Source: Amycolatopsis thermoflava N1165 (GTDB taxonomy: Bacteria > Actinomycetota > Actinomycetes > Mycobacteriales > Pseudonocardiaceae). Taken from it: a DNA stretch of 64,000 nt. The DNA lies in NCBI RefSeq assembly GCF_000473265.1, contig NZ_KI421511.1, positions 2,097,731 to 2,161,730 of the forward strand, written 5' to 3'. The notes below the pieces were generated by a model. That model did not search any database. It was given only the letters and a program-made list of their open reading frames with translations, and was not told the DNA's origin. A program made the position numbers and the translations under genes. Each line of letters opens with the position of its first letter. The first letter of the stretch is position 1. Of the stretch, positions 8,086-21,200 are shown one piece after another.

Positions 8086-10766
8086 ACTCGAACTCCGAAC
8101 TGCGCTTGAAGCATCTCGCGATCGAGCTTGACATTACGGTCCCCGTCACGCAGTGACAACACAGGGTAGCCGTCGACGTTCAGCAGCCGCTGTAGGGTGG
8201 CGGCGAAGAACTCGGGACGACGCGCCGCTCGACCCGCACGCTCCGCAACAGCACTGAGTGAGAGGGACCCGTCGGCGTCGAACAAGGCGTCGATCACCGT
8301 CGCCACGATCTGCTTGTCCGGAGCCTTGGGCACGAACGCGCGCTGCGCCGCGTAGACGTCGGTGGCGACGACCCGCGCACCGATCGATTCGACGGGCTCC
8401 TCCACGGAGAACAGCGACATCGCCGGTTCCGGTTCTGCCTTGCGCCTGCCCGGTCCGCGGACGGGGGCGGTGGGCTCGGGCAGCGAGGCGCGCTGCTGCT
8501 CCCACCAGGCAGGGATCACGGCCTCCGGCGAGAGCACGTGCCATCCGGCCGGGAGGAGCTCGTCGGACGGCAGCAGCACCAGTACGGGCACGACCATTTC
8601 AGCCAGCGATGCGCCCCCGTGGTAGCCGGACTTCCGGGAGGTGTAGCGGACGTCCTCGCGCCATGGAACGGTGACCCGTCCACCGCCGAGCAGCACCCGG
8701 GGACCGGCGAGCTCAACCTCTCCGTCGCCTGGTGCGCCGGCGCGCCACCGCGCCGACTCGACGCCCGCGGCCTTCAGCGGTTTGTCGGTGGCCGACCGCT
8801 CCAGCACGTGACCGTGGTCGGCGACGAGCAACACTGGCCGCCCGTACCCGCGCGCCGCGTCGAGCAGCTCGGGCAGATAGGTGATCTCGTGCATCGACCA
8901 ACCCGTGCGCTCGCCCTCCTTGCCGTGGTCCAGTGCGTCATCGATGGTGTTGAGCACGACGCCGACGACGTCTTCGCCGGCGAGGGCGTCGACCAGCGCA
9001 TCGGCGAGCCGGTGACCAGCCTGGCCCGCGAGGTCGTTCTTGTGGAAGAGCGCCGCGCCGCGCCGGTGCTTGCGCCAGTACGCGGTGAAGCCGCCCCGTT
9101 CCGCGGCTTGATCACCGACGTTGAGCGTGCCGGCGAGCAGGCTCGCACGTGCCGCGCGGGTCACCGACGGGATCACCGTCACCGCGGCGAGGCGTTCTCC
9201 CTGCCGCGGTGAGGCTTCCCGCCACCCGCGGGCGGCGGCTTGCTCACCGAACTCGGTGGCGACCGCCGTGCTCATGCCGTCGAGAACGACGATCAGCGGC
9301 GCACGGCGGCCCGCGACCGGCCGGGCGATCGCGTCGAGGACGTCCTCGACGAGCAGGCAACCGCCGGGGTCGTTGCTGGAAGCTCGCGGCACCCAGCTCG
9401 CCAGCCGCGTGGCGAACTGCTCGTCCAGCCGGTCACGCCGGTCGCGTGCAGCCTGGTACAGCGCCCGGTACGCCTGGCTGACGGCGGGGTTGCCGCCGGC
9501 GTCACCGACCCACAGCGTCGTCAGTGCTCGATCCACCCAGGCCCACTCCGCGATCTGGTTCCGCACCGCCGTCGCGACGGAGGTGACGTCCGGAAGCGGC
9601 GAGGCGAGCCAGCGATGGATCCGCACCGCCATTTCCGCCGCTCGCAGGCGTTCGGGGTACAACCGCGCCAGCGCGTGGTTGCGGACATCGTCGAGCACGC
9701 GCTCGACGGCGCCGATACCGCCCTTGGCGGGCGGGCGTGACAGGGCAGAGGCGAGCGCGCGCAGCGCGCTCGCGAGGCTGGACGGCAGGAACCGGCTGTC
9801 CCGGAGCGCCTCGGTGAGGTTCACGGTTGCGGCGAGCTGATCGGCGCGCTCCGCGACGGCGGTTACCCGCTCCCGTGCCACCGCAGCGAGCAGCCCGCCC
9901 GACTCGGCCTCGCTGATCCAGCGCTCGATCGTTCCCCCGACGGCGTCGGTGAACGCGCGCAGCACCTGCGGCTGGACCCCCGCCAGCAGGCCGCCGAAGG
10001 CGAGCGCGTCCTCCGGGGAAGCGTTCGGGCGCGTGACGACCGTTCCGACCAAGCCCAGCGGCATCGCGTCGGCTGCTCGCCCATCCGCTGCGAGGCGGAG
10101 GATGATGCGAGCAACCTCGCCGACGGTTCCGGCCAGCCAGTCGGCCACGCCGGCGCGCTCCTGCTCCGAGAGCCGGGCGAACCGGTCCGGCCCGGTCGGC
10201 TCCAGCGACCAGGTGAGCAGGGCCCCAGGATCGAGCGCCCCTTCGGGAAGCGTGCCGCCGCCGAGCCTGGCACCGATCAGCGCGCGCATCGCCGCATCGC
10301 GGGTGAGCACCGAGCCGTTGCGTGGCCATCCACCCGGCGGTTCGGCGTCCAGCAAGGCGTCGATCAGCCACGGTTCGGTGCGGATCCGCGGGTCGAGGTC
10401 CGTCGCGCCGAACCGCTGCGCCACGATCCGGGCCCGATCGACGGTCTGCGTGGACCGGCCGAGTGCGTAGCCGCGGACGTTCCAGCCGAGCTGGGCGTCG
10501 TCCACGCTGGTCGTCACCACGAGCAGGTCGTCTCCATCACGCTCGGCCTGGTGCCGCTGCCAGGCCTCGACGAGTCCGAGAACGGAGTGCTGGTCGGTGA
10601 CGTGCACGCGCCTGCGATCCCCGGCGACGCCGACGGTGAATTCGCTGCTCCCCTCCTCGTACCGGCCGTAGATCAGCACGAGGCGGCGCTGCTTGGCCTT
10701 GGGCAGCCAGTCCGCGAGCAGCGTTTCGATCATCCGCCGGTTCAGGTGCGGCGGCGCAGCGGTCAC
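8082..10766 (-). CDS. pglZ: BREX type 2 alkaline-phosphatase-like protein PglZ
   Basis: This 894-aa protein carries the PglZ alkaline-phosphatase-superfamily core in its second half: a strand ending in VVLDGMSTA near residues 490-500 and ADHGHV around 649-654, the metal-ligand signatures of the fold. The N-terminal half is helical and contains the family opening ([12 protein letters not shown]). PglZ is the one protein shared by all BREX types and is needed for exclusion and methylation; recent work describes nuclease activity for some PglZ proteins, so phosphatase is a fold name rather than a proven activity. It overlaps pglY and brxD by 4 bp each. Confidence 0.9.
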   Translation of the reverse strand: MTAAPPHLNRRMIETLLADWLPKAKQRRLVLIYGRYEEGSSEFTVGVAGDRRRVHVTDQHSVLGLVEAWQRHQAERDGDDLLVVTTSVDDAQLGWNVRGYALGRSTQTVDRARIVAQRFGATDLDPRIRTEPWLIDALLDAEPPGGWPRNGSVLTRDAAMRALIGARLGGGTLPEGALDPGALLTWSLEPTGPDRFARLSEQERAGVADWLAGTVGEVARIILRLAADGRAADAMPLGLVGTVVTRPNASPEDALAFGGLLAGVQPQVLRAFTDAVGGTIERWISEAESGGLLAAVARERVTAVAERADQLAATVNLTEALRDSRFLPSSLASALRALASALSRPPAKGGIGAVERVLDDVRNHALARLYPERLRAAEMAVRIHRWLASPLPDVTSVATAVRNQIAEWAWVDRALTTLWVGDAGGNPAVSQAYRALYQAARDRRDRLDEQFATRLASWVPRASSNDPGGCLLVEDVLDAIARPVAGRRAPLIVVLDGMSTAVATEFGEQAAARGWREASPRQGERLAAVTVIPSVTRAARASLLAGTLNVGDQAAERGGFTAYWRKHRRGAALFHKNDLAGQAGHRLADALVDALAGEDVVGVVLNTIDDALDHGKEGERTGWSMHEITYLPELLDAARGYGRPVLLVADHGHVLERSATDKPLKAAGVESARWRAGAPGDGEVELAGPRVLLGGGRVTVPWREDVRYTSRKSGYHGGASLAEMVVPVLVLLPSDELLPAGWHVLSPEAVIPAWWEQQRASLPEPTAPVRGPGRRKAEPEPAMSLFSVEEPVESIGARVVATDVYAAQRAFVPKAPDKQIVATVIDALFDADGSLSLSAVAERAGRAARRPEFFAATLQRLLNVDGYPVLSLRDGDRNVKLDREMLQAQFGVRV

Positions 10767-13700
10767 GACTGGTCCTCACCCACGATGTGCCAGTCCAGGA
10801 CAATTTCCACGCCGGGATGGCCTTTGGCGTACTCCCGGATCTCCGCCGACAGGTCGCTCAGGATGTTCGTCAACTCCTGCTCAACAACGCTGGTGGCGAT
10901 GCGACGCCTGGAGGGCGCGGGCCGGCGTCCCACCGGTTCGCCGACTCGCGACTCGACCGGGGGTGCCTCCGGCGTCGAGCTCAGCTGCCCCGAGGCCCGA
11001 GTGGGCGTGGGTGGTGTCGGGGGTGCGGTGGGCGCCGATGTGGCAGCGAGTCTCGCCGCCTCCTCGACCAGCGCCACGGCTGCGCGGCGAACACCGCCGA
11101 GCACCGGGACGAGCGAGCGCGTGAACTCGTCGACGCTCGCAGCATCGCGGATGTCCTCCAGCAGCCGCCGCGCCTTGACCCCGACCGCGTCCTCCCGCTC
11201 GACGAATCGCCGCACCGACTCGACGAGGCTCCAGTCGACCCGGTCCAGGGCGTCGAGTACCTGCGGCGCCGTCGCGATCGCGTTGCCCAGCACCTGATCG
11301 CTCACGTCGTAACGAGCGGCTGCGAGTTCACGCACGACCGCGGTGGCCTCACGGGTGGCCGACAGCCGGGCAAGCAGCGTGGCGGCGTCGCGCGCGACCG
11401 CGACGCGGGCAGCGGAGGCGGATACTCCCAGCTCGTCGGCTCGCGCCTCCAGCGAGCGGCGCAGGTTGTTGACCGCCCCCTCCAGCGTCGCCACCTGCTC
11501 ACGCACGTCGGAGGCGAGCCGGTTGACGTTGCGCGCGAACAGCAGGTCGGGCACGTTCACCCCGAACAGGGCCGCCGCTCGGCTGCGCGCCGTGGCGAAC
11601 TCGTCTGCCCCGGGAAGCTCCTGCGCGCGCAGCGCGTGGCCCGGGCCGATCTTGTCCAGTTCCGGGGGCTCCCGAAGGGGTGAGCCGTGCATCACCCACG
11701 CGCGGTCGGCCAGGAGCGAGTAGGTCGCGATGATCAGGTTGCTGACCGGTTTGTCCAGCCCGGTGTAGCCGAGTTCCTCGATCCAGGAGCGGATGTCCTC
11801 GGCCGTGTAGTCGCCGCTGGCGCCGTGCTGCCCGGCCGCCTGCTCGATCCGGCGCCGCCACTCGGCGGAGACGTTGAGCGGGCCGTCGGAGACCTCGCCC
11901 AGCTCCAACGGGTGCACGATTCGCTTGACCAGCGCCAGGTGCGCACGGTCGACCACGACGCGGCGCTGTCCGTCCTCCATCGCGCGCGTGATCCAGCCCA
12001 GTACGGTCCGCAGCTCGCCGAGGGTGACGGGCTTGCGGTTGCCGGTGGGGTCGAAGTTCGGGTGCTTCGGGTACAGGGCGGCGAACAGGCCGTCGGCGAG
12101 TGTGAGCGCGTTCTGCTCGAAGCCAGCCCCGGCCGCTAGCCGTGGGGTATGACCGGGGAACAGCGACAGCACGTGGCCTTCGTCGCCGACCTGTGCGCCG
12201 ATGGTCGCCTCATCGCCTCGAGAGATGCCGTAAACCTGGTGCAAACCAGCCGTGAGCTGGGACTCCAGCGTGTCGGCTTGGGCCTGCAGCTGGTGGCGCA
12301 CCTTGACCCGGTTGTCGGCCGACATCTCACCGGCGTAGTCGTCGAGGCGGTTGCGGTCGAGCAGGTACTGGATCTTGAGCAAGCGGCCGAGCTGGTTGGT
12401 CTTCTGCCGAGACAGGAAGTGCGGCAGCCAGACGACGGTGGCCGCCTCCAACCCTTCGCGGCGCAGCCGGGTGACTCGTCCGGAGTCGTCGCTCGGCGCG
12501 TGCCCCAGCTGGTCGAAGGGGTAGTCGAGGATGATGCGGATGCGGCCCGGCACGCTCGGCGTGAACTGCAGGTCCGGCAGGTCGTGGCTGTCGCGTACGT
12601 TGGCGAAGACGAACTCGACGGTGCGGCGCGTGCCCTTCCACACGACCTCGCGTTCGCACACGAACTCCTCGGTGTCGCGGATCCCGAGCTGCTTCCACAA
12701 TTGCCGCTTGGTCCAGATGCGGCGCGCGCCGACCGAGTCCTGTTCGCCGACAGCATCCAGCAGTGGCTCGATGTCCAGATCGGACAGCTGCAGCCGGAAC
12801 ACCGGATCCTCGTCGCCTTCGGCGCGCAGCTCACCGAACTCCGCCGCCAGCTCGCGCATCCGGCTGACCACCATGGCGCCGGGAGCCACGGTGCGCGAGC
12901 GGATCGAGCCGTGGTTCAGCGCCGCCAACCTGGTCCCGGTCAACCGCGCCAGCGCGGGCACGTTGGGCGCCAGGGATGCGAGCAGCAGCGTCTTGACGAA
13001 ACGGTCGTCCGCGACGAACCGCGGGTCGCTTTCGCTGCCGTACTTCTCCAGCAGGTACGCGCGGACCCGAGCGTGGAAGCGGTGCGCGGTCTCGGACTCC
13101 TCGCGCAGGCGGTCGGTGAAGGCGTCGCCGGTGCCGTCCCCGAGGACGTCCCAGAGGTCGCCGAGCGGGATCAGCTCGCCGAGCTTCATGTCGGCGCGGC
13201 GCCGGTACAGCATCTCCTGCAGCAGCTTGAGCCCGGTGCGCTCGCGTTGCAGCGCCCCGGACAGCGCCACGAGGACGTTGAGCAGCGCCGGGGAGAGCGG
13301 GTAGACGTCGCGGAAGTCCTTCCAATCGGCTCCGGTGGCGCCGTTGGCGTCCAGCAACACGTCACGAACGGTGGAGTTGGTGGACTCGATCGCGGTGAAA
13401 GCGTTCTCCAGCACCGCGCCCGCCTCGGGGGTCTTCGGCTTGAGGACGCGCTCCTTGATGATCGCCGGCAGGTTGCGGTCTTCCAGGGAGACGATGTCGA
13501 ACCGCTCGGCCAGGTACTGCACCTGCGCCTCCAGGTTCTTCACGTCCGCGCCGGTGACGTCCTCGCCGACGAGCTTGGACAGGTCCCGCTGCCTGGAAAT
13601 GAAGGACACGATCGGCAGTGCTCGATCGGCATCGCCAGACTCGATGAGCTTGACGAGCTTGCTGACCTGCGTGTTGACGAACTCCTGGTCTGCCATGTGC

Positions 13701-14560
13701 GCCTGCAGCCACAGGATCAGCTCGTCGAGGAAGAGGATCAGCCCGTCGTACCCGAGGTCCCGGGCGTGACGGCTGATCACCGAAAGGCCGTTCTCCAACG
13801 GGATGAACGCCTCGGCGTCGCCGGTAGCGCCGCGGACGTAGGAGGACATGGGGCCGGACAGCAGTGCGGAGACCAGCGCGTCACGCACCGGGTCGCCCGC
13901 GGGGGCGCTGAACGCGCGGTCGAGCTCACCGGTGGTCCAGGTGCTGACGCTGGTTCCTTCAATGACGTCCAGGTCGTCGAGATCGTCGCCGGCGGCGGGC
14001 GCGGCGCTGCCCAACCATTCCGCGAACTTCGCGTCGTCGGCGAGGAACTTCCGCTGCCGCGCAGCGTCCGCGAGCATCGCATCAGCGCGGTAGACCGGCG
14101 GGGTGGGTCGGCCGGGGTGCTCGTGGCGGACGGTGTTCACGTAGCCGCCGAGGATCGCGGAGTCGATGTCGGTGGCGCCGACCAGGTGGTAGGGCACCAT
14201 GAGGAACTTCTTGCCGCGCAACCAGTCGTCGTGCTCCGCGACGACCGGCTGCAATCCGGGCTTGGCGCGGGCGACCGGGTCGTTGTTGAGCACGGCGTGC
14301 AGCACCGTGAGGAAGTGGCTCTTACCGGAGCCGAACGAGCCGTGCAGGTAGGCGGCGTGCGAGGTGCCGTCCCGCACGGCGGCCCGCACGATCGACAGCG
14401 CCTTGCTGAACGCCTGCCGGAGCTGGTCCGTCACCACGTACTCGGCGACGCGGGCGTCGGTCTCGACGAACCCCTTGGTCAGGTCGATCTTGAAGTCGCC
14501 CGCGTGGACCGATTCCGGGATGTCGAGGACGTCCCGGAGATACGTTTCCGCTCCGCTCAC
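10763..14560 (-). CDS. pglY: BREX type 2 P-loop ATPase PglY
   Basis: This 1265-aa ATPase is the BrxC equivalent of type 2 BREX. Walker A is GSFGSGKS at 74-81, close to the N-terminus as in other PglY proteins, and a Walker-B-like [12 protein letters not shown] lies near residue 270. A Pro/Thr-rich linker near 1200 precedes a short conserved C-terminal tail. It starts inside the pglX stop (4-bp overlap) and itself overlaps pglZ by 4 bp. ATP-dependent assembly of the BREX complex on DNA is the expected role. An 805-codon open frame on the opposite strand is a GC-driven shadow. Confidence 0.9.
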   Translation of the reverse strand: MSGAETYLRDVLDIPESVHAGDFKIDLTKGFVETDARVAEYVVTDQLRQAFSKALSIVRAAVRDGTSHAAYLHGSFGSGKSHFLTVLHAVLNNDPVARAKPGLQPVVAEHDDWLRGKKFLMVPYHLVGATDIDSAILGGYVNTVRHEHPGRPTPPVYRADAMLADAARQRKFLADDAKFAEWLGSAAPAAGDDLDDLDVIEGTSVSTWTTGELDRAFSAPAGDPVRDALVSALLSGPMSSYVRGATGDAEAFIPLENGLSVISRHARDLGYDGLILFLDELILWLQAHMADQEFVNTQVSKLVKLIESGDADRALPIVSFISRQRDLSKLVGEDVTGADVKNLEAQVQYLAERFDIVSLEDRNLPAIIKERVLKPKTPEAGAVLENAFTAIESTNSTVRDVLLDANGATGADWKDFRDVYPLSPALLNVLVALSGALQRERTGLKLLQEMLYRRRADMKLGELIPLGDLWDVLGDGTGDAFTDRLREESETAHRFHARVRAYLLEKYGSESDPRFVADDRFVKTLLLASLAPNVPALARLTGTRLAALNHGSIRSRTVAPGAMVVSRMRELAAEFGELRAEGDEDPVFRLQLSDLDIEPLLDAVGEQDSVGARRIWTKRQLWKQLGIRDTEEFVCEREVVWKGTRRTVEFVFANVRDSHDLPDLQFTPSVPGRIRIILDYPFDQLGHAPSDDSGRVTRLRREGLEAATVVWLPHFLSRQKTNQLGRLLKIQYLLDRNRLDDYAGEMSADNRVKVRHQLQAQADTLESQLTAGLHQVYGISRGDEATIGAQVGDEGHVLSLFPGHTPRLAAGAGFEQNALTLADGLFAALYPKHPNFDPTGNRKPVTLGELRTVLGWITRAMEDGQRRVVVDRAHLALVKRIVHPLELGEVSDGPLNVSAEWRRRIEQAAGQHGASGDYTAEDIRSWIEELGYTGLDKPVSNLIIATYSLLADRAWVMHGSPLREPPELDKIGPGHALRAQELPGADEFATARSRAAALFGVNVPDLLFARNVNRLASDVREQVATLEGAVNNLRRSLEARADELGVSASAARVAVARDAATLLARLSATREATAVVRELAAARYDVSDQVLGNAIATAPQVLDALDRVDWSLVESVRRFVEREDAVGVKARRLLEDIRDAASVDEFTRSLVPVLGGVRRAAVALVEEAARLAATSAPTAPPTPPTPTRASGQLSSTPEAPPVESRVGEPVGRRPAPSRRRIATSVVEQELTNILSDLSAEIREYAKGHPGVEIVLDWHIVGEDQS

Positions 14561-17500
14561 TGCTGATCATCCTTCGTGCTGCTACGGCGGCCGCGCCGCG
14601 GCGTGACGGGCCGCCACGCGGTCAGGTCGTGCGTCGAGAGCTGGTGCGTGGTCAGCTCCTTGTCGAGGAACGCCTGGTACTCCTCGGCCGGCACGCCGCC
14701 CCACTCTGCGTCGTAGTCGCCGTGCCATTGCTTGACCCAAGGCATCACCTCGGCGAGCCCGGCGAACAAGGGGGTGAGCCGATCACGCCCCCACCCGGCG
14801 TCGTGGGTTCGGTCGTTGATCAGATTGACCAACGCCTGCGCCTGGTCCTTGTGGTCCCAGCCGGCCCAGCCGAGCAGCAGCGTCGGGTCGGCGTCCGGGC
14901 TGGCGCCGGGATAGGAGATGAACCGTTCCTTCGGTACGTCGAGCTTGCCGCGCTGCGACCAGTAGCTGGTCTTGCGGAAGTCGGCGGAGGTGTACTTCGG
15001 CGGCACCGGGATGTTGAGCCGTTCGCCGGTGCGGTCTTCCTCGCGCTGCTGCTCCCAGACGTGCTCCCACTGGGCGCGTTTGCGCAGCCCGGAGTCCTTG
15101 TAGCGCATCGCGGCCAGGAACGGCACGTGCTCGTCGGCGATGACCCGCTCCAGCACCTGGGCCAACGTCAGGTCGCGCTTGCCGAGGTGATCGGTCGCGT
15201 AGAGCTGCGCGACCGAGTGCATGTCCTTGTCGTCGCGGAAGGCGTCGGCGAGCTGGCTGACCGTCAGCACCCGCGGCTGCTCGAATCCGTCACGCAGGCC
15301 GTACCACAGGTCGCGCCGCTCGCACCGGTCCAGCAGCCACGTTTCCAGCGCCTCGGCTTCCTTCTTCTCCCACGGCTGGGTAGCCCACCGCCGCTTGCAC
15401 TCCGGCCGCTCGATCAGCGCGATGTCGCGACGCTGCTCGATGATGTCGATCCGCACCTGCACGATCCGCCGGTACCAGTCCGGCCAGTGGGCTGGGATCT
15501 CGGTGATGGGGTTTGAGCCGTGCCGTTCGAACCAGGAGGTCTCGAGCTCCCCGGCTGCGGCCTTGCGTGCCAGCACGATCTCGAAGGCTCGCTCGCCGAG
15601 GCGAACCTCGGGGACGCTGTCTCGGTCGGGGGCGGCGACTCGCGCGAGATCGGCGTCGGTCAGCAGGCCGTACAGGCCGTAGGTGTGCCAGTCGAGCTCT
15701 TCCTGCAGCGCGATCATCCTGCTGCGCACGTGCTCGTACTCAGCGCGCGTCGCGTCGAGCCGCGCCCGTGAGGGGACCTCGTTGTCGCACAACGCCCCCG
15801 GTTCGAGTGTCGCGAGCTGCTGGGCGAGAGAATCCAGGGCACGCCCGAACTCGAGCGGCAGCTCGCGGGGCAGGGGGAACTCCTGCAGCTTGGTGCCGGT
15901 GAACTCGTAGAAGTCCTCCCACGGCACGGCAGTGGTGCGCGCTCCTCTGCTGTCAACGCTGTTGCCCTTATTGTGGCTCACCTGCTTGAGCCAGAAGCAC
16001 GCCGTCGACGAGTTCAGCACCCCCAGCAGCGCCAGGTGATCGTCCTCACTCGCCCCCTCCGGCAACTTGATCACCGGCGCATGTCGATTGAAGGCAAATT
16101 TGTTCGAGGCAAGAACGAATTGATTATGTGTCGCGACCGACGCAAAGCAAATGAGTCGGCGTGAGCGATACCTAGATGGTATCCAACGGTACCACCCCCA
16201 CCAGGGTTCTCCCGACTCCATTCGACTTATACCACCGAACCCGGTAAGTGCATGAAGGACACGACGAAACCTCCATAGATGCCGACCCCAAGTCGCACCC
16301 ATGTCTAGCGGAAGGAGTTCTAGGTCGAACCCATAAGGGGTCACGGCGATCTCATCACTTGCCACTCGCCAATCGCGCAGGTATTCCCCGGTTACCAGCG
16401 TTCTCGAGAGTTCAGGCGCAGCAACATACCGCGCCCCCCAGGACCTAGGGAGGAAAAATGGATCATCAAGACCTGGAAAACTTGCAAAACCGATATTGCC
16501 GTCGATAAAACTTGACAGCACGCCACTTCGATGCCGGTTTATCACACCGAGAACATCAGATGCTCCGCCGCCACTCAAACTCCACGGGTACTTCCCGAGC
16601 CGCTGTCGTGCTATGTCCTCGACCGAAACCCACTCCGACTCACTGCCCAGGTTGTTGACCTGCCCCAAAATCGCACACCAGACCAGCCCCTGCGCTGGCA
16701 CCTCCGGCTGTGTGGGTTCGCCGCGCACGCCAAGCACCGCGCGGATCGCGTCGTTCTCCCGTCCGATGTGGTTTCGTCCGATAAGGATAACAGTTGGTGT
16801 TCCGTGCCCAGGAATGTAGGCACCCGAAGTGTCGATCACGTGGGTGAGCGAGACCCGCTGCGCGAAGAAGTCCTCGATCAGCTTCTTGCCGAACTCGCGC
16901 TTCATGAACGAGTTCGCGGTGATCTGCCCGACGAAACCAGCGCGACGGTCAGACCCGCTCGTCCGAACCGCCAGGTCGAACAATCGCTGCGCGAACGGTA
17001 CCGAAAGCGCATACTTGCCCGAGCAGACCTTGTCGTAGACCTTCCGGTAGTTCTCGTTCTCCTGCTTGTCCTTCACGGTGATGTACGGCGGGTTGCCGAC
17101 GACCACGTGGTAAGAGCCCACCCCCAGCAGGTCGCAGAAATCGATGAACTCATTGACGTCCTCAGTGCGATAGGTGTGCCGCTCCCCCGATGCGAACAGA
17201 TCCAACTCGATCTGCTGCCAGTTCACGCCTCGCCCGTGCATCAGCGAGTCGCCGACCGCGACGTTGATCGGGAACGTCGGCGCAGCCGCCAGGCGTTTCT
17301 CACCAGCGGCACGCAGCGCCGCAACCAACAACCGGAACCGCGCGATGGACACGGCGTACGGGTTCTTGTCGCACCCGTGCACGGACTCCAGCGAGCGCCG
17401 GATCAGCTCCCAGTCGTCGGTCCCCGGCCCGGCGGCCCGCCACTTGTCGAGCAGCCGGTGGAAGATGCCCAGCAGGAAGTGGCCGGAACCGCAGGCCGGG

Positions 17501-18216
17501 TCGATGGTGCGCAGTCCCTTGAGGCCGAACTCCTCGATGGCAGGCTCCAGCGTCAGGTCGAGGATGAATTCCTCCACGAACACCGGGGTCTGCAGCAGTG
17601 CATAGGTCTTGCGGGCGTGGTCGGAAAGGTCCTGGTAGAGGTCACCGAGGAAGCGGGTGTCCCACTCGGGGTCGGTGAAGTCGTAGCGGATGTTGCCCTC
17701 ACCGTCGCGGCGGCGCCAGAACTGCAGCAGCGCGGTAGCCGCTTCGAACGACGGCGTGATCTCCCACAGCGCGTTGTGCCGCTTGTCGAAGAGGCCGGCG
17801 GCCGTGGGGTGGGTCTTGGCGAGGTGGGTGAACGCCTCGATCAGCCAATCCCGGTCGTTGCGCTGCGGGAACTCCCGGAAGTACGCCTCGTGGCGTTCCT
17901 CGGCGTCCGCCAGCCGCTCCCCCGGACCAGCGATGAACGGCCATTCGATCAGCCCGTTGTCCTCGCAGAACCGCACGAACACCGTGCCCAGCACCCACGC
18001 GGCGGCCACCTGGGTGACCCGGTCGTCGCGCCACGACTCGTAGGTCGCCGCCGTTCGGTTCTTCTCCCGGGCGTCGTCGTACTCCGCCCGCAGTGCGGTG
18101 GCGAACTCGGGCACCTCGTCGCTGCGCTCGCGCAGGTCGTCCTCCAGGATCAGGACCTGGCGCTGCAGGTCCTTCACCAACTGCTTGTGGTCCATCAAGC
18201 GCACTGCTGTCGTCAC
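14557..18216 (-). CDS. pglX: BREX type 2 adenine-specific DNA methyltransferase PglX
   Basis: This 1219-aa N6-adenine methyltransferase modifies one strand of an asymmetric host sequence, marking self DNA. The SAM-binding motif DPACGSG is at 239-245 and catalytic NPPY at 375-378. Start choice: GTG at 18216 has AAGGA six bases upstream; a GTG at 18240 overlapping the pglW stop (GTGA) is the alternative and would add eight residues. The frame stays open to 18549 inside pglW, but that part is shadow. The target-recognition region (about 16.0-16.8 kb, residues 480-740) is markedly AT-richer than the rest: 26 of 60 G+C in 16081-16140 and 27 of 60 in 16441-16500, against 41 of 60 in 15061-15120. 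That suggests exchange of the specificity segment. Confidence 0.92.
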   Translation of the reverse strand: MTTAVRLMDHKQLVKDLQRQVLILEDDLRERSDEVPEFATALRAEYDDAREKNRTAATYESWRDDRVTQVAAAWVLGTVFVRFCEDNGLIEWPFIAGPGERLADAEERHEAYFREFPQRNDRDWLIEAFTHLAKTHPTAAGLFDKRHNALWEITPSFEAATALLQFWRRRDGEGNIRYDFTDPEWDTRFLGDLYQDLSDHARKTYALLQTPVFVEEFILDLTLEPAIEEFGLKGLRTIDPACGSGHFLLGIFHRLLDKWRAAGPGTDDWELIRRSLESVHGCDKNPYAVSIARFRLLVAALRAAGEKRLAAAPTFPINVAVGDSLMHGRGVNWQQIELDLFASGERHTYRTEDVNEFIDFCDLLGVGSYHVVVGNPPYITVKDKQENENYRKVYDKVCSGKYALSVPFAQRLFDLAVRTSGSDRRAGFVGQITANSFMKREFGKKLIEDFFAQRVSLTHVIDTSGAYIPGHGTPTVILIGRNHIGRENDAIRAVLGVRGEPTQPEVPAQGLVWCAILGQVNNLGSESEWVSVEDIARQRLGKYPWSLSGGGASDVLGVINRHRSGVLSSFIDGNIGFASFPGLDDPFFLPRSWGARYVAAPELSRTLVTGEYLRDWRVASDEIAVTPYGFDLELLPLDMGATWGRHLWRFRRVLHALTGFGGISRMESGEPWWGWYRWIPSRYRSRRLICFASVATHNQFVLASNKFAFNRHAPVIKLPEGASEDDHLALLGVLNSSTACFWLKQVSHNKGNSVDSRGARTTAVPWEDFYEFTGTKLQEFPLPRELPLEFGRALDSLAQQLATLEPGALCDNEVPSRARLDATRAEYEHVRSRMIALQEELDWHTYGLYGLLTDADLARVAAPDRDSVPEVRLGERAFEIVLARKAAAGELETSWFERHGSNPITEIPAHWPDWYRRIVQVRIDIIEQRRDIALIERPECKRRWATQPWEKKEAEALETWLLDRCERRDLWYGLRDGFEQPRVLTVSQLADAFRDDKDMHSVAQLYATDHLGKRDLTLAQVLERVIADEHVPFLAAMRYKDSGLRKRAQWEHVWEQQREEDRTGERLNIPVPPKYTSADFRKTSYWSQRGKLDVPKERFISYPGASPDADPTLLLGWAGWDHKDQAQALVNLINDRTHDAGWGRDRLTPLFAGLAEVMPWVKQWHGDYDAEWGGVPAEEYQAFLDKELTTHQLSTHDLTAWRPVTPRRGRRSSTKDDQQ

Positions 18217-18236
18217 CGTTCGTCCTTGCCGTTCGC

Positions 18237-21200
18237 TCACGCTGCACCGTCCGCGGCGGCGCGCAGCTCGTCGAGGAACACGCGGTCGAGCACCACGCGT
18301 TCGCTGTCGGTCAGCACCTCGACGATCCTTCCGTCCAGTTGAGGGGTGTCCAGCGCCGAGTCCGCCGGGCACAGCAGCCACATGCCGTGCGGCGCGTCGT
18401 CGGGCCTGCGGGCCGCGTTCTGCAACCCGGTCAGCATTGCGCGGCCGCCTTCGTCGAAGTAGCGAGCCATGAGGCTCGCGTGGTGCAGGAACAGCACGAC
18501 CCCGGCGTCCGCCGCCAGCTCGTCGAGCCGCGTGCGCACCCGCTCCCACGTCGTCCGCACGTAAGACGCCAGCCCCGGCGACATGACGCCGGTCTCACCG
18601 AACCGGGCATCGAGCTTGCCCACCTTCGCCCAGTCCTGCCCACGCTCGGCAACGAGAGCCCGGAACGCCGACAGGAACTCACGGTCGACGTCGACCGGCC
18701 GCACCGGGTAGTGGGCAGCGATGCCCTCCGCCGCCCCGGGTAGGAGCACACCGCGCAGCGTGAGAGCGAGGAAACCGCCGTGCTCGACCGCCGCGCTGAG
18801 CTTCCTCGTCAGGACGTCTCGGGGGTCGACGTCCGCCGCGCGCCACTGGCCGTGCCCGCTCAACGCCGTCGACGACGACGTTGAGAAACGCGACAGCTCG
18901 GGCGGCGGCGGCCGGAACGTCTTCGACTCCGTGTCGTACTCCAGGGGAAAGCCCGCCGCGCGCAGGGCGTCCTCGAGTTCGACGTGGGTGAGCCGCTCGT
19001 CCACCACGAGCGCGGGGAACCGGGCCCGGACTTTTGCGAGCAACTCGGGCTGCGTGATGCCGCGGTCGCGACGGACTCCGGCGGCCGCCTGCGAGATCCG
19101 CAGGGCCCGCACCAGGTCGAGTTCGCGAGGGTAGAGCTCCAGCCGCGGGGACGCCGCCGCCTCCTCCGACATCACCGAAGCCAGCTCGACGAGACGCGTG
19201 TCCGCCAGTGGCGAGAGACCCTCCGGCGCGGACACGGCCCGCAGCTCGCGCACGACGACCCCTCGCCCCGGCAGCGGCTCGGTTCTCACGAGCTCGTCGG
19301 CGCGCACACCCAGTGCGAGGGCGTAGTCGGCCATCTCCGGTGCGCTTGGGTCGTGCGAACCGGGCAGCGACTCCAGCGCGATCAACACCCGCTTCCCCCG
19401 GCGGAGCACCGCGAGCCGCGGGCCGGCGTCCTCGGTGTCGTCGGTGTGCAAACCGGCCCAGACCTCGGCTTCCACCGCCGCCCGCACCACGGCGAGTGCA
19501 CGGGCCGTTGTCCGGTCGGCGTCGTCCTCGCCCGCACCGTGCCGGGCGCGCAACGCGGCAGCCAGCTCATGGACGGTGACGACCCGGCCCGCCTCGGCGA
19601 CCGCGTCGACGAGCTCGTTACGCACTACGGTGAGCCACGGCTCGCCCGCCCACTCCTTCGCGGCGGCGGTGAGGTGGCGCGAGACTGACGCCTGGGTGAT
19701 CCCGAGGCGGTTCGCGACTTCGACCTGCGCCGCCCACGGCTCCAGGGGCGCCTCACCGCCGGGAAGACCGAGGGTCAACCGGATGACGTCGGCCTTGCTC
19801 GACCCCCGGCGCGTCTGCGGCGGAACGAGCAGCGCAGCCAGGTCCTCGATGGTCAGCTGGCCTTCGCCGCCCCGGGATCCGGCTGCCGATTCCGCCGCCT
19901 GCAGCAGCTCCTTGGACCACTGCTTGTGCCGGCGGTTGAGCTCCTTCCGCACCACCGCCCCCGCACCGCGCGCCTTCGCGATGAGGTGCAGCGGCACGTC
20001 GAGGAGCTGGGCGACGGTGGTGGCACCGAACCCTTGCGCCACGGACACCGCGCGCGGTGTCAGACCAGCTGCCTCGAGCGGCGTGTCGAGGGTGGCCGCC
20101 GCGGCGTGCGCGTCACGGGTGGCCTCCAGCGACTCGGCCGCCATCCCGACCGTGGCCTGGGTGGTGATCGGCGCGGCGGTATCGGCGGCGAGGAACACCG
20201 AGCGCCAATGGTCCTCCATCTGGCGGTAGGTGTCGAAGCGCCGGTCGACCTCGCGGTGGAAAGCGCGCAGGAAGAAATCGGTGAGGCCCTCCCGCAGGGC
20301 GGGGTCGAACAGGTCCGAGGCGATCGTCGGGGTCTCGTCGGTGGTGGTGCGGGGGTCAGTCATGCCGTCGCCCCACACCGGACGTTGCCCGGAGGCCATC
20401 TCGTGAAGGGTCACCGCTGCCGCGTACCGCTCGGCGTGGTCGTCGAAGACCGGGCGGCGGGCCGAGCCGAGGAACGGGTCAAGGTAACCCCGGGTGCCCG
20501 CAGTGGTGTCCCGGTCCGACACGTCGGCCAGCGAGAAGTCGAACAGCATCAGCTGGGTCGAGCGATCCGCCCGCCGGTATACCCCGAAGTTGTCGGGTTT
20601 GAGGTCGCGGTGGCGCACCCCCTTTCCCGCGAGGTGGTCGAGTGCGGTGAACAGGTCCTTGCCGTAGCGCTCCAACTGGTGGTAGGTGAGCTTGCCCTCG
20701 GCGCGCAGGAGCGCACCGAGCGTGGAGCCGGTGGTGTCCTCTCCCCCGGCGAACTCGAGGTCCAGCACGGTGCGCCCAGCGAGCTCACGTGGCCCGTCCA
20801 GCAGCCGGACGACCACACCGCCACCGACCTGCTCGAGCGCACGGGCCTCGGCGCGCAGTCGGTCGGCCTTGTCGCTGTCCAGGGCGATCTTGAAAACGCG
20901 CCGCTCGACGTGCGGCTTGCCGTCCTCGTCTTCCTCGGTGCGGGTGACGAGGAGGGCGCGGGCCGTCGCGCCGGTGCCGAGGATGCGTTCGACCACCCAA
21001 TCGCCGTCGACGACTTGCCCCGGCGACGCGCTGAGCGGGTCCACGTGCGGCGCGGCGTCCTCGTCGGGAAGGCTGTCGCGTTCGACCGCGTCCAGGCGCG
21101 TGAGGAACGCCTCGGCCGAGTCGAGCCGATCGGCGACGTCGGCGCGGGTCGCGTCGAAGATGAGGGCGTCGAGCGCGTCGGAGATGCCGTCGGAGACGGC

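Noticed and set aside
12149..14566. 805-codon plus-strand open frame over pglY
   Set aside because: It is antisense to pglY, whose ATPase motifs are clear; its composition is typical of a shadow frame in high-GC DNA.
18217..18549. Upstream extension of pglX
   Set aside because: Lies within pglW in another frame; GTG 18216 has a ribosome site and gives the normal family length.
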